Shown here piece by piece: positions 23,091 through 35,122 of a stretch of 64,000 bases of DNA. Every line of letters begins with the position of its first letter. Position 1 is the stretch's first letter. The DNA is taken from positions 16,001 to 80,000 of the forward strand of contig CAMRHE010001093.1 of assembly GCA_947044405.1 (NCBI GenBank), given 5' to 3'. Source of the DNA: Leptodactylus fallax. Lineage: Eukaryota; Chordata; Amphibia; Anura; Leptodactylidae. A program made the translations under genes and the position numbers. A model generated the notes under the pieces. The model searched no databases. It was not told where the DNA came from and was given only the letters and a program-made list of their open reading frames with translations.

Positions 23091-24739
23091 CAGTCATATG
23101 AAAAAGTTTGGGCACCCCTATTAATCTTAATCATTTTTAGTTCTAAATATTTGGGTGTTTGCAACAGCCATTTCAATTTGATATATCTAATATCTGATGG
23201 ACACAGTAATATTTCAGGATTGAAATGAGGTTTATTGTACAAACAGAAAATGTGCAATATGCATTAAACCAAAATTTGACCTGTGCAAAAATTTGGGTAC
23301 CCTTATCATTTTATTGATTTGAATACTCCTAACTACTTTTTACTGACTTACTGAAGCACAAAATTGGTTTTGTAACCTCACTGAACTTTGAACTTCATAG
23401 CCAGGTGTATCCAATCATGAGAAAAGGTATTTAAGGTGGCCAATTGCAAGTTGTTCTCCTATTTGAATCTCCTCTGAAGAGTGGCATCATGGGCTCCTCA
23501 AAACAACTCTCAAATGATCTGAAAACAAAGATTGTTCAACATAGTTGTTCAGGGGAAGGATACAAAAAGTTGTCTCAGAGATTTAACCTGTCAGTTTCCA
23601 CTGTGAGGAACATAGTAAGGAAATGGAAGACCACAGGGACAGTTCTTGTTAAGTCCAGAAGTGGCAGGCCAAGAAAAATATCAGAAAGGCAGAGAAGAAG
23701 AATGGTGAGAACAGTCAAGGACAATCCACAGACCACCTCCAAAGAGCTGCAGCATCATCTTGCTGCAGATGGTGTCACTGTGCATCGGTCAACAATACAG
23801 CACACTTTGCACAAGGAGAAGCTGTATGGGAGAGTGATGCGAAAGAAGCCGTTTCTGAAAGCACGCCACAAACAGAGTCACCTGAGGTATGCAAAAGCAC
23901 ATTTGGACAAGCCAGCTTCATTTTGGAAGAAGGTCCTGTGGACTGATGAAACAAAGATTGAGTTGTTTGGTCATACAAAAAGGCGTTATGCATGGCGTCA
24001 AAAAAACACAGCATTCCAAGAAAAACACTTGCTACCCACTGTAAAATTTGGTGGAGGTTCCATCATGCTTTGGGGCTGTGTGGCCAATGCCGGCACCGGG
24101 AATCTTGTTAAAGTTGAGGGTCGCATGGATTCAACTCAGTATCAGCAGATTCTTGAGAATAATGTACAAGAATCAGTGACGAATTTGAAGTTACGTCGGG
24201 GATGGATATTTCAGCAAGACAATGATCCAAAACACAGCTCCAAATCTACTCAGGCATTCATGCAGAGGAACAATTACAATGTTCTGGAATGGCCATCCCA
24301 GTCCCCAGACCTGAATATCATTGAACATCTGTGGGATAATTTGAAGCGGGCTGTCCATGCTCGGCGACCATCAAACTTAACTGAACTGGAATTGTTTTGT
24401 AAAGAGGAATGGTCAAAAATACCTTCATCCAGGATCCAGGAACTGATTAAAAGCTGCAGGAAGCGACTAGAGGCTGTTATTTTTGCAAAAGGAGGATCTA
24501 CTAAATATTAATGTCACTTTTCTGTTGACGTGCCCATACTTTTGCACCGGTCAAATTTTGGTTTAATGCATATTGCACATTTTCTGTTAGTACAATAAAC
24601 CTCATTTCAATCCTGAAATATTACTGTGTCCATCAGTTATTAGATATATCAAATTGAAATGGCTGTTGCAAACACCCAAATATTTAGAACTAAAAATTAT
24701 TAAGATTAATAGGGGTGCCCAAACTTTTTCATATGACTG
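23091..24739 (+). mobile_element. Intact Tc1-like DNA transposon
   Basis: 1649 bp flanked by TA (23089-23090 and 24740-24741), inserted inside one minisatellite unit (attaata|ta...ta|ataatg). Terminal inverted repeats of about 210 bp begin cagtcatatgaaaaagtttg and differ from each other at only a handful of positions. An inner copy of the terminal motif (aatttgggtacccttat near 23289-23305) gives an IR/DR structure. It encloses one uninterrupted transposase gene. Confidence 0.97.
23489..24511 (+). CDS. Tc1-like transposase, full length (340 aa)
   Basis: A DDE-family transposase that binds the inverted repeats and catalyses cut-and-paste into TA sites in the nucleus. From the ATG at 23489 the protein is 340 residues, the usual Tc1 length; an upstream in-frame ATG at 23444 would add 15 residues and lies close to the inverted repeat, so I prefer 23489. 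Residues ~1-110 form two helix-turn-helix segments (LSQRFNLSVSTVRNIVRKW, STIQHTL) around a GRPR hook motif at 59-62. The catalytic triad is complete: Asp153 (LWTDETKIELFG), Asp244 ([11 protein letters not shown]) and Glu279 (SPDLNIIEHLW), with 34 residues between the second Asp and Glu. A glycine-rich box (FGGGSIMLWGC) is at 187-197. The only oddity is Ile for the usual Pro at 277. No stop or frameshift is present, and the near-identical inverted repeats suggest recent insertion. Confidence 0.96.
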   Translation: MGSSKQLSNDLKTKIVQHSCSGEGYKKLSQRFNLSVSTVRNIVRKWKTTGTVLVKSRSGRPRKISERQRRRMVRTVKDNPQTTSKELQHHLAADGVTVHRSTIQHTLHKEKLYGRVMRKKPFLKARHKQSHLRYAKAHLDKPASFWKKVLWTDETKIELFGHTKRRYAWRQKNTAFQEKHLLPTVKFGGGSIMLWGCVANAGTGNLVKVEGRMDSTQYQQILENNVQESVTNLKLRRGWIFQQDNDPKHSSKSTQAFMQRNNYNVLEWPSQSPDLNIIEHLWDNLKRAVHARRPSNLTELELFCKEEWSKIPSSRIQELIKSCRKRLEAVIFAKGGSTKY

Positions 24740-26814
24740 TAATAATGTACAGCACCATGGGATTAATATAATAATGTACAGAGCACCATGGAATTAATAT
24801 AATAATGTACAGCACCATGGGATTAATATAATAATGTACAGCACCATGGGATTAATATAATAATGTACAGCACCATGGGATTAATATAATAATGTACAGA
24901 GCACCATGGAATTAATATAATAATGTACAGCACCATGGGATTAATATAATAATGTACAGCACCATGGAATTAATATAATAATGTACAGAGCACCATGGGA
25001 TTAATATAATAATGTAGAGCACCATGTGATTAATATAATAATGTACAGCACCATGTGATTAATATAATAATGTACAGAGCACCATGGGATTAATATAATA
25101 ATGTAGAGCACCATGGTATTAATATAATAATGTACAGCACCATGGTATTAATATAATAATGTACAGCACCATGGGATTAATATAATAATGTACAGCACCA
25201 TGGGATTAATATAATAATGTACAGAGCACCATGGAATTAATATAATAATGTACAGCACCATGGAATTAATATAATAATGTACAGAGCACCATGGGATTAA
25301 TATAATAATGTACAGCACCATGGGATTAATATAATAATGTACAGAACACCATGGGATTAATATAATAATGTACAGCACCATGGAATTAATATAATAATGT
25401 ACAGAGCACCATGGGATTAATATAATAATGTAGAGCATCATGTGATTAATATAATAATGTAGAGCACCATGTGATTAATATAATAATGTACAGCACCATG
25501 GGATTAATATAATAATGTATAGAGCACCATGGGATTAATATAATAATGCACAACACCATGGTATTAATATAATAATGTGCAGACCTCAATGGAAATAATA
25601 TAATATAATAATGTACAGAGCACCATGGGATTAATATAATAATATAGAGCACCATGGGATTAATATAATAATGTAGAGCACCATATGATTAATATAATAA
25701 TGTACAGAGCACCATGGGATTAATATAGTAATATACAGCACCATGAGATTAATATAATAATGTACAGAGCACCATGGGATTAATATAATAATGTACAGAG
25801 CACCATGGGATTAATATAATAATGTACAGCACCATGGAATTAATATAATAATGTACAGAGCACCATGGGATTAATATAATAATATACAGCACCATGAGAT
25901 TAATATAATAATGTACAGAGCACCATGGGATTAATATAATAATGTACAGAGCACCATGGGATTAATATAATAATGTACAACACCATGGTATTAATATAAT
26001 AATATGCAGACCTCAATGGAAATAATATAATATAATATAATAATGTACAGAGCACCATGGTATTAATATAATACTGGATAGAGCACCATGTGATTAATAT
26101 AATAATGTACATCACCATGGGATTAATATAATAATGTAGAGCACCATGGAATTAATATAATAATGTACAGAGCACCATGTGATTAATATAATAATGTACA
26201 GGGCACCATGTGATTAATATAATACTGGATAGAGTACCACGGGATTAATGTAATAATGTAGAGCGCCATGTGATTAATATAATAATGTACAGAGCACCAT
26301 GGTATTAATATAATAATGTACATCACCATGGGATTAATATAATAATGTAGAGCACCATGTGATTAATATAATACTGGATAGAGCACCATGGGATTAATAT
26401 AATAATGTACAGAGCACCATGGAATTAATATAATAATGTACAGAGCACCATGTGATTAATATAATAATGTACAGAGCACCATGTGATTAATATAATACTG
26501 GATAGAGTACCATGGGATTAATGTAATAATGTAGAGCGCCATGGTATTAATATAATAATGTACAGAGCACCGTGGTATTAATATAATAATGTACATCACC
26601 ATGGGATTAATATAATAATGTACAGCACCATGGGATTAATATAATACTGAATAGAGCACCATGGAATTAATATAATAATGTACAGTACCATGGGATTAAT
26701 ATAATAATGTACAGCACCATGAGATTAATATAATAATGTACAGAGCACCATGGGATTAATATAATAATGTAGAAAACACCATGGGATTAATATGATAATG
26801 TACAGAGCACAAAG

Positions 26815-26860
<46 letters not shown>

Positions 26861-27504
26861 ATGTACAGAGCACCATGGAATTAATATGATAATGTACAGC
26901 ACCATGGGATTAATATAATAATGTACAGCACCATGGGATTAATATAAGAATGTACAGAGCACCATGGGATTAATATAATAATTTACAGAGCACCATGGGA
27001 TTAATATAATTTATGGAGCACCATGGGATTAATATAATAATGTAGAGCACCATGTGATTAATATAATACTGGATAGAGCACCATGGGATTAATATAATAA
27101 TGTACAGCACCATGGAATAATATAATAATGTACAGAGCACCATGGAATTAATACAATAATGTACAGCACCATGGGATTAATATAATAATGTACAGAGCAC
27201 CATGGAATTAATATAATAATGTACATCACCATGGGATTAATATAATAATGTACAGCACCATGGAATAATATAATAATTTACAGCACCATGGGATTAATAT
27301 AATAATGTACAGAGCACCATGGAAATAATATAATAATGTGCAGCACCATGGGATTAATATAATAATGTACAGAGCACCATGGAAATAATATAATAATGTA
27401 CAGCACCATGGGATTAATATAATAATGTACAGCACCATGGAATTAATATAATACTGGATAGCGCACCATGGGATTAATATAATATTTTAAAGAGCAACAT
27501 AGTT
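24740..27504 (+). repeat. 29-31-bp minisatellite array, block 2
   Basis: This continues block 1. It contains variant clusters such as atactggatagagcaccat (from about 26,069) and gcagacctcaatggaaata (25579, 26006), the latter also at 22945, which shows spreading of multi-unit segments. A pure (TA)n run interrupts it at about 26817-26855. Confidence 0.96.
26817..26855. repeat. (TA)n microsatellite inside the minisatellite
   Basis: About 37 bases of alternating at replace part of one minisatellite unit, presumably expanded from the taata stretch of the unit. Confidence 0.9.
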
Positions 27505-27508
27505 TTAA

Positions 27509-28528
27509 CCCCTCCTTACCAGAGGCATTTTTAGATTTTCGTTTTTGACTCCCTGCTTTCCAAACTCTAAAACCTTTTTATTTTTCCATTCATAGAGTCA
27601 TATGAGAGCTTAATGTTTGCAGGACAAATTGTTTTTTGATAATGGCACCATTTATTATTCTGTACAATGTACTGGGAAGCTGTAAAAAAACTTTATAATG
27701 TGGTGGAATTGGAGAAAAAGTGCATTTGTGTGACTTTCTTACGAGCTTTGTTTTTACAGCGTTTCCTCTGCAGCCAAAATGACATGTCACCTGTATTCTA
27801 TTCTGTTTCGGTATGATTCTGGGGACACCAAATATATGTAGTTTTATTTACATCTTAAACCTTTAACAAAAATATAATCTTTTTCCTAAAAGTCGCCATA
27901 TTCTGACACCTGTAACTTTTTTTTTATATTGCCGTGTATGGGGATGCTTAGGGCATCTCTTTTGTTACGGGGTGTACTTTTTTGTTATACCATTTTGGGG
28001 ACTGTTTATTACTTTATCACTTTTTATTCCAATTTTTATCAGAGGCGAAACAGTGAAAAAACAGCGGTTTGGCACTTTTGATTTCTTTTTCTTGCTATGG
28101 CATTCACCATACGGGAAAAATATTTTTATAAGTTTGTAGACCGGCATTTTCGTTCACAAAGATACCTTGTGTGTGTGTTTCACAGTATTACTTTTCTATG
28201 TATTCGAGGGAAAGGGGGAGATTTTAACTTTTAGTTTTTTTTTGTTTTTATATTTTTTAAAACCTTTTTTGTTTGTTTTTTTCTATTTTATTAGCCCCCC
28301 CCCCCCCCTAGGGGGCTTGAACCTACAATCTTTTGATTTAACTATGTTACGCTGTTACACTATGTTACGCTATGTTGCCCACAATCACAGTGAACTCTCA
28401 TTGCGGGCATTAGCTATGGGTTTCTGCTTTGCACATTACACTACATGGCAGCCATAGTGTCGCAGAGCGGCCGCCATCTTTAAAGATTAGGCATCCGCCA
28501 TACTATTATGGCAGATGTCGAAAAGGGA
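27509..28528. mobile_element. TTAA-flanked non-autonomous element (piggyBac-like)
   Basis: 1020 bp of non-satellite DNA splits a minisatellite unit. TTAA occurs at 27505-27508 and 28529-28532, matching the gattaata of the unit, which is the target duplication of piggyBac transposons. The ends are weakly inverted (cccctccttaccagag against tcccttttcgacatc on the other strand). The interior is non-coding, with T-rich blocks, a C run at about 28293-28309 and gagagcttaatgtttgcagg-type sequence common in amphibian interspersed repeats. No transposase is encoded. A different superfamily using TTAA by chance is possible. Confidence 0.6.
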
Positions 28529-28630
28529 TTAATATAATAATGTACAGCACCATGGGATTAATATAATACTGTACAACACCATAAAATTAATATAATGTAC
28601 AGCAACATGAAATTAGTATAATAATGAATG
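28529..28630 (+). repeat. 29-31-bp minisatellite array, block 3
   Basis: Three or four units, more diverged (cataaaattaatataatg, gcaacatgaaattag), between the TTAA element and the solo LTR. Confidence 0.85.
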
Positions 28631-29270
28631 TGTTAGGCAATTGTGAATTAAACAATTCCCCAGTAGCTGCTGCTGAAACCTGAGAGGAAGGGGAACAACA
28701 GAGACAGTGAGTCCTGATGCTTGACCTACCCACTGTCCCTACCTACTTGCCTCAACTACCCTAGGCGGTAGAGGACAACTGGGTGACGGTCCCTTCCTAT
28801 AATACAAGTAAAAACACAAAGCGTAGACAAGACAAACAAACAGGAGCGGGTATTCAAGAGAGCCAAGGGTTAGAACCAGTCTGGCAGCGAAGTACAAAAT
28901 CAGAACCAGAAGAATAGTCAAAGGGAAAAGCCAAGGTCAGAATATAGATAATAAGAGGAAACAGTATAACACTAGCACGCTCAGAGAGACTAATAGCAAG
29001 CAACCAAGAGAAGGTTGGAAAACTATATAAAGGGTGTCAGGAATCCGCCCCAGGCAAGGAAGGATGTCTATCAAAAGAGCACCAAATGTTAACTCTTCAG
29101 AAACCAGAAGAACTCAGAGTCCTGGCTGGACTGGCACACTGCAACAAATACTCAGCTTTGCTAAAACAACAGCAAACCCAGAAGCAGAGGATCACAAACG
29201 GACATGCCTCCTGCGCCATAGCATGCGGCCGGAGGATGGCCAAGAAATCCGAATGGGCAAAGATGCTACA
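28631..29270 (+). mobile_element. Solo LTR with 5-bp target duplication
   Basis: 640 bp beginning tgttaggcaattg and ending agatgctaca, flanked by gaatg at 28626-28630 and 29271-29275. The TG...CA ends plus a 5-bp duplication define an integrated LTR whose internal region was lost by LTR-LTR recombination. A TATA-like tatataaag lies at 29024-29032. A related truncated copy is at 18926. Confidence 0.85.
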
Positions 29271-29275
29271 GAATG

Positions 29276-31121
29276 AGATTAAATTAATAATCCCGGGCAC
29301 TATGAAATTATTATAATAATGTACAGAGATACAGGGGATTAATATAATAATGTACAGCACCATGGGATTAATATAATAATGTACAGAGCACCATGGGATT
29401 AATATAATAATGTACAGAGCACCATGGGATTAATATAATAATGTACAGCACCATGGAATTAATATAATAATGTACAGCACCATGGAATTAATATAATAAT
29501 GTACTGCACCATGGGATTAATATAATAATGTACAGAGCACCATGGAATTAATATAATAATGTACAGAGCACCATGGAATTAATATAATAATGTACAGCAC
29601 CATGGGATTAATATAATAATGTACAGCACCATGGGATTAATATAATAATGTACAGAGTACCATGGGATTAATATAATAATATACAGAGCACCATGGAATT
29701 ACTATACTAATATACAGCACCATGGGATTAATATAATAATGTACAGCACCATGGGATTAATATAATAATGTACAGAGCACCATGGGATTAATATAATAAT
29801 GTACAGAGCACCATGGGATTAATATAATAATGTACAGAGCACCATGGGATTAATATAATAATGTACAGCACCATGGGATTACTATAATAATGTACAGAGC
29901 ACCATGGGATTAATATAATAATGTACAGCACATGGAATTAATATAATAATGTACAGAGCACCATGGGATTAATATAATAATGTACAGAGCACCATGGGAT
30001 TAATATAACAATGTACAGCACCATGGGATTAATATAATAATGTACAGCACATGGAATTAATATAATAATGTACAGAGCACCATGGGATTAATATAATAAT
30101 GTACAGCACCATGGGATTAATATAATAATGTACAGCACATGGAATTAATATAATAATGTACAGAGCACCATGGGATTAATATAATAATGTACAGAGCACC
30201 ATGGGATTAATATAATAATGTACAGCACCATGGGATTAATATAATAATGTCCAGCACCATGGAATTAATATAATAAAGTACAACACCATGGACATTATAT
30301 AATAATGTACAGAGCACCATGGGATTCATATAATAATGTACAGAGCACCATGGGATTAATATAATAATGTACAGCACCATGGGATTAATATAATAATGTC
30401 CAGCACCATGGAATTAATATAATAAAGTACAACACCATGGACATTATATAATAATGTACAGAGCACCATGGGATTCATATAATAATGTACAGAGCACCAT
30501 GGGATTAATATAATAATGTACAGCACCATGGGATTACTATAATAATGTACAGAGCACCATGGAATTAATATAATAATGTACAGAGCACCATGGGATTAAT
30601 ATAATAATGTACAGCACCATGGAATTAATATAATAATGTACAGATCACCATGGAATTAATATAATAATGTACAGATCACCATGGAATTAATATAATAATG
30701 TACAGAGCACCATGGAATTAATATAATAATGTACAGAGCACCATGGGATTAATATAATAATGTACAGAGCACCATGGAATTAATATAATAATGTACAGAG
30801 CACCATGGAATTAATATAATAATGTACAGAGCACCATGGGATTAATATAATAATGTACAGAGCACCATGGGATTAATATAATAATGTAGAGCACCATGGG
30901 ATTAATATAATAATGTACAGAGCACCATGGGATTAATATAATAATGTACAGAGCACCATGGGATTAATATAATAATGTGCAGAGCACCATGGAATTAATA
31001 TAATAATGTACAGAGCACCATGGGATTACTATAATAATGTACAGCACCATGGGATTAATATAATAATGTACAGAGCACCATGGGATTAATATAATTATGT
31101 ACAGCACCATGGTATTAATAA
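29276..31121 (+). repeat. 29-31-bp minisatellite array, block 4
   Basis: The same unit resumes after the solo LTR. A multi-unit segment with the rare variants gtccagcaccatgg, aataaagtacaacaccatgg and gacattatataataatg is duplicated with an offset of 149 bp (starting near 30250 and 30399). Confidence 0.96.
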
Positions 31122-31181
31122 AACAAAGCCCCCAAATTTAAGCCTAGTTATATAAATAATCTCCCCCTTAATACACCCCCT

Positions 31182-31239
<58 letters not shown>

Positions 31240-31444
31240 GTGGCCCCTTACATTCTTTAAATCCCCTTATATAAATAATCTCCTCCCAAGTAATATGCCT
31301 CTAATAACACTTTATAAAAAGTGACTTGCAAAAGTATTCATATCCCTGGAACTTTTTTTTTTATATTTTTTCACCTTATATTCTTTAAACCCTTTATATA
31401 AATAATCCCCCCCACAGAGTTAGCGGGGTGATCAGAGTCATGGT
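31122..31444. other. Spacer between oppositely oriented arrays; Tc1 end relic
   Basis: It holds a (TA)n run at about 31187-31236 and three copies of ttatataaataatc near 31150, 31268 and 31395. At 31319-31377 the phrase gtgacttgcaaaagtattca followed by tatccctggaac resembles a Tc1-type terminal repeat without any attached element. Confidence 0.6.
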
Positions 31445-31876
31445 GATCTGTACAGTATTATATTATTCCCATGGTGCTCTGCACATTATTATATAAATAC
31501 CATGGTGCTGTACATTATTATATTAATCCCATGGTGCTCTGTACATTATTATATAAATACCATGGTGCTGTACATTATGTCAAATGGCGATCTGTACATT
31601 ATAATATGAATAGCATGGTGCTGCATTATATTCATCCTATGTTGCTGTACATTATTATATTATTTCCATGGGGCTCAGTACAATTTTATATTAATCCTAT
31701 TGTGCTCTGTATAATGCTATATTAAGCCCACAGTGATGTGCATTATAATATTATTCCCATGGTACTCTCTACTTTTTTCTAATTATTCCACAGTGCTCTG
31801 TATATTATTATAATTTCATGTGCTTTTAATTATTATATTAATTTCTTGGTGCTGTACATTATTATATTAATCTCAT
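31445..31876 (-). repeat. 29-31-bp minisatellite array, inverted block
   Basis: The units read attatattaatcccatgg then tgctctgtacattattat, the reverse complement of blocks 1-4. They are considerably more diverged than the forward blocks. Confidence 0.92.
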
Positions 31877-32530
31877 GCATAAAATATCCAAGAAGAAAGA
31901 AAAAAAAAAAAGAGACATGGACCGCACATCCCAATCTTATACAGTACATTGATCTCGGCTTCTCAGCAAATTCTATAATACTGAACATGAGGTTCTTAGT
32001 GTACATATTGATAAAGGTGTATAAGCCCACTAGCCACTTCACGGCGACCTCTTTATAGTGGGTCCCTACACTACTGGGTGTGGCACTGAACAGCGACCGC
32101 TACCACCACGATATAGCGCCCACAGGGCGAGCGACCCGGCAGCCCAGCAACACCCCTGCCGCCAGGCTAAGCCCCCAGGCTCCGGGCCACACCGCCCCAT
32201 GGGCATCACACCCCAGCAACGGCAGACACCGCACAGCACCGCACCATGTGAACAGATCACAAAAAAGTTCACCTTATCATATGGTGTCAGTCAAAGGACT
32301 GCAACGTGTGAACAGGTCTCAAAGAGTTTGCCTTGCCATATGGTCGCAGTCAGAGGACTGGGCCAGTAGAGGGCTCCCTTAATTTAAAAGCACCTGGGCC
32401 AAATGGGAGGAGCGCTGGTACCAAGGCAGAACAAAAAAAAGGTGGAAAAGACAGAAATGCTATACATAAAATATCCCAATCTTACACACTGATCTTATGC
32501 TTCTCAGCAAATTCTACAATACTGAACAAT
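31877..32530. repeat. GC-rich block flanked by imperfect direct repeats
   Basis: The phrase cataaaatatccaa with gcttctcagcaaattctata and atactgaacat occurs at about 31877-31990 and again at about 32465-32530. Between lies GC-rich DNA with an internal tandem duplication: gtgaacagatcacaaa at 32246 and gtgaacaggtctcaaa at 32307, each followed by a catatggt...agaggactg stretch. It may be a short LTR-type or composite element; no coding was recognised. Confidence 0.5.
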
Positions 32531-33001
32531 CTTATGTCAGAGTCTGTTAGTTGTGTGTGCTAGGGCTACACAATAGACTCATTAGCATTCAATGCTCCAC
32601 TATAAAATCAAGATGAGCTATTAGCACTGTACTTAATTGCAGAGACACAATTGATATTTGTCTCACTGTAAACTCTTGTCATACCCAGTGGCGCACCCTA
32701 CAGGCTGACCTGGATAATAATAGGTACTGATTCTAGTACCATAGACCACCAGGTGCCATCTACAATCACTTAACAGTAGCCCAGCTGCTTTATTTGACTC
32801 TTGGGATCATCATAGCCCAATAGTCTTTATCTACACATCAGGTTACCCTTTTATCTTTCTTACTTTTTTAGAAACTATAAGTAGTAAAAGTTAAGTTTTA
32901 GTTGTTCAACACCTTCTTTCTGAAAATCTAAACTGCAAGCTTATGTAAATTCAAGACTTTTACACTTACAAAACTTTTCCTTACATTGTTTTCAAATGAC
33001 T
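32531..33001. other. No gene recognised
   Basis: AT-rich sequence with no repeat unit, element end or open frame of note. Confidence 0.55.
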
Positions 33002-33152
33002 AACGCTGACATACAAAGCCATCCACAACCTGTCCCCCCTATATATCTCCGACCTAATCTCCCGCTACCTGCCCACACGTAACCTCCGATCCTCCAAAGA
33101 CCTCTTACTCCGCTCTGCTCTTATCCGCTCTTCACACAAACGTCTTCAAGAC
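33002..33152 (+). pseudogene. L2-like LINE ORF2 C-terminal fragment
   Basis: The plus-strand reading LTYKAIHNLSPLYISDLISR followed by YLPTRNLRSSKDLL matches the conserved segment after the reverse transcriptase in L2/CR1-group LINEs. About 50 codons survive before the sequence passes straight into the 31-bp satellite. Confidence 0.7.
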
Positions 33153-33826
33153 TATGTGACATTATACTGTGTGCAGGGGCCACTATGTGACATTATACTG
33201 TATGGAGGGGCCACTATGTGACATTATACTGTGTGGAGGGGTCACTATGTGACATTATACTGTGTGGAGGGGCCACTATGTGACATTATACTGTGTGGAG
33301 GGGCCACTATGTGACATTATACTGTGTGGAGGGGCCACTATGGGGCATTATACTGTGTGGAGGGGTCACTATGTGACATTATACTGTATGGAGGGGCCAC
33401 TATGTGACATTATACTGTATGGAGGGGCCACTATGTGACATTATACTGTGTGGAGGGGCCACTATGTGACATTATACTGTGTGGAGGGGCCACTATGTGA
33501 CATTATACTGTGTGGAGGGGCCACTATGGGGCATTATACTGTGTGGAGGGGTCACTATGTGACATTATACTGTGTGGAGGGGTCACTATGTGACATTATA
33601 CTGTGTGGAGGGGTCACTATGTGACATTATACTGTGTGGAGGGGTCACTATGTGACATTATACCGTGTGGAGGGGTCACTATGTGACATTATACCGTGTG
33701 GAGGGGCCACTATGTGACATTATACCGCGTGGAGGGGCCACTATGTGACATTATACTGTGTGGAGGGGTCACTATGTGACATTATACTGTGTGGAGGGGT
33801 CACTATGTGACATTATACTGTGTGGA
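33153..33826 (+). repeat. 31-bp minisatellite array (plus orientation)
   Basis: About 21-22 units read ctatgtgacattatactgtg followed by tggaggggcca, with variants ggggtca, tataccgtgtgg and tatggggcattata. The same unit recurs inverted at 36863-37694 and 38670-38832. Confidence 0.97.
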
Positions 33827-34174
33827 GGTATACAGGAAGACCCCACTATAAATGAGGGCCTTATATCATCTTATCTTTATATATAATATGTTTCTTTTTT
33901 TCTAGTTCTGTTTTGTTTTATTTTACCATATTTTTTTTTCAGCCTTGTAATTTGGCAAAGAAAAAAAAAAATTATAAATAAATATAAAGAGTTTTCTGTG
34001 CACTGGTGATGCCGCGTTGTGCCTTGTATTCTCTTTATCACTTCACCATTCACTATTTCGTCCCTGTCGCTGTCCCGCTGTCCTGGGACCAGTAGAAATG
34101 ATGTGATGACGTCACTTACACTGCACCTAAGGATCCCTGAAACAGAGAAGGGGCGAGGGGTGAGGAGAGGGGGG
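33827..34174. other. No gene recognised
   Basis: T-rich then mixed sequence with an A-run near 33960-33971. A purine-rich stretch (gaaggggcgaggggtgagga) precedes the LTR fragment at 34175. Confidence 0.55.
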
Positions 34175-34239
34175 TGTTAGGACCGGAGCCGGCACTTCTG
34201 CAGTAGTCCTGTGAGGTGCCGCTCTGGTCCTCACACACT

Positions 34240-34590
34240 TCGGCACATGATTTGATTTTCTCCCCGGATTGGGAGACCCATGTTAGACATGTTAGGTCTG
34301 TATTGGAAATCTTGAGAGAGAACAAATTGTTTGCTAAAATCGAAAAATGTCTTTTTGGAGTTCAACAATTGTCTTTTCTGGGCTATATTTTGTCTTCCTC
34401 TACCATCAGTATGGACCCAGCCAAAGTTCAGGCTGTAATAGAGTGGACCCAACCCACCTCCTTAAAGGTATTACAACAATTTTTGGGTTTTGCCAATTAT
34501 TACCGAAAGTTAATTCCTAATTTCTCTTCCATAGCAAAATCACTGACAGATCTCACCCGGAAGGGCGCAGATTTATTAAATTGGGAATGA
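34240..34590 (+). pseudogene. Gypsy reverse transcriptase, C-terminal part
   Basis: The frame opens just after the YxDD active-site region (HDLIFSPDWETHVRHVRSVL) and continues with NKLFAKIEKCLFGVQQLSFL, GYILS and LQQFLGFANYYRKLIPNFS, the thumb and connection signature of Ty3/Gypsy polymerases. It stops at 34588-34590 (TGA after LLNWE). The catalytic aspartates are lost in the deletion. Confidence 0.9.
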
Positions 34591-35029
34591 AAGGTTATTG
34601 ATGCTTTTGAATTCTTGAAACAAGCATTTACTAAAGCTCCTGTTTCAGTCCAACCTGACCTCAATAGACATTTTGTTGTTGAAGTTGATGCTCAGAAGTT
34701 GGAGTTGGGGTGGTGATATCCCAGGGTACTGCCTCTTTGACTAATTTAAGACCATGTGCCTTTTTCTCCATAAAATTTTCCTCTTCTGAAAAAAACCTAT
34801 GACATTGGGAATCGAGAACTTTTGGCTATCAAGTGAGCATTTGAGGAATGCGACACTTTCTGGAGGGAGCTACGCACCAGATAACAGTTTTAACTGACCA
34901 TAAAAATGTAGTTTTTCTTAAATCTGCTAAGAGACTGAACCTGAGACAGGCTAGGTGGGCTGTATTTTTTACCAGATTTTATTTTATTGTGACGTTCAGA
35001 CATGGTTATAAGAATATTAGAGCGACGCT
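34591..35029 (+). pseudogene. Gypsy RNase H region, decayed
   Basis: Pieces in different frames match the Gypsy RNase H: AFTKAPVSVQPDLNRHFVVE and VDA (first acidic residue), a broken middle with stops, then [20 protein letters not shown] and [19 protein letters not shown]. At least two frameshifts and several stops are present. Confidence 0.85.
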
Positions 35030-35122
35030 TTGTCCAGGAGTTTTTGTCCTTCCCAGTCTGATGATTCCCATCCTGAAACCATCCTCACGGAGGGGGTTGT
35101 GGTTTCTGCTGTTTCCACTGAC

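Noticed and set aside
29034..29363. Short overlapping frames as genes
   Set aside because: They lie in the solo LTR and the adjoining satellite.
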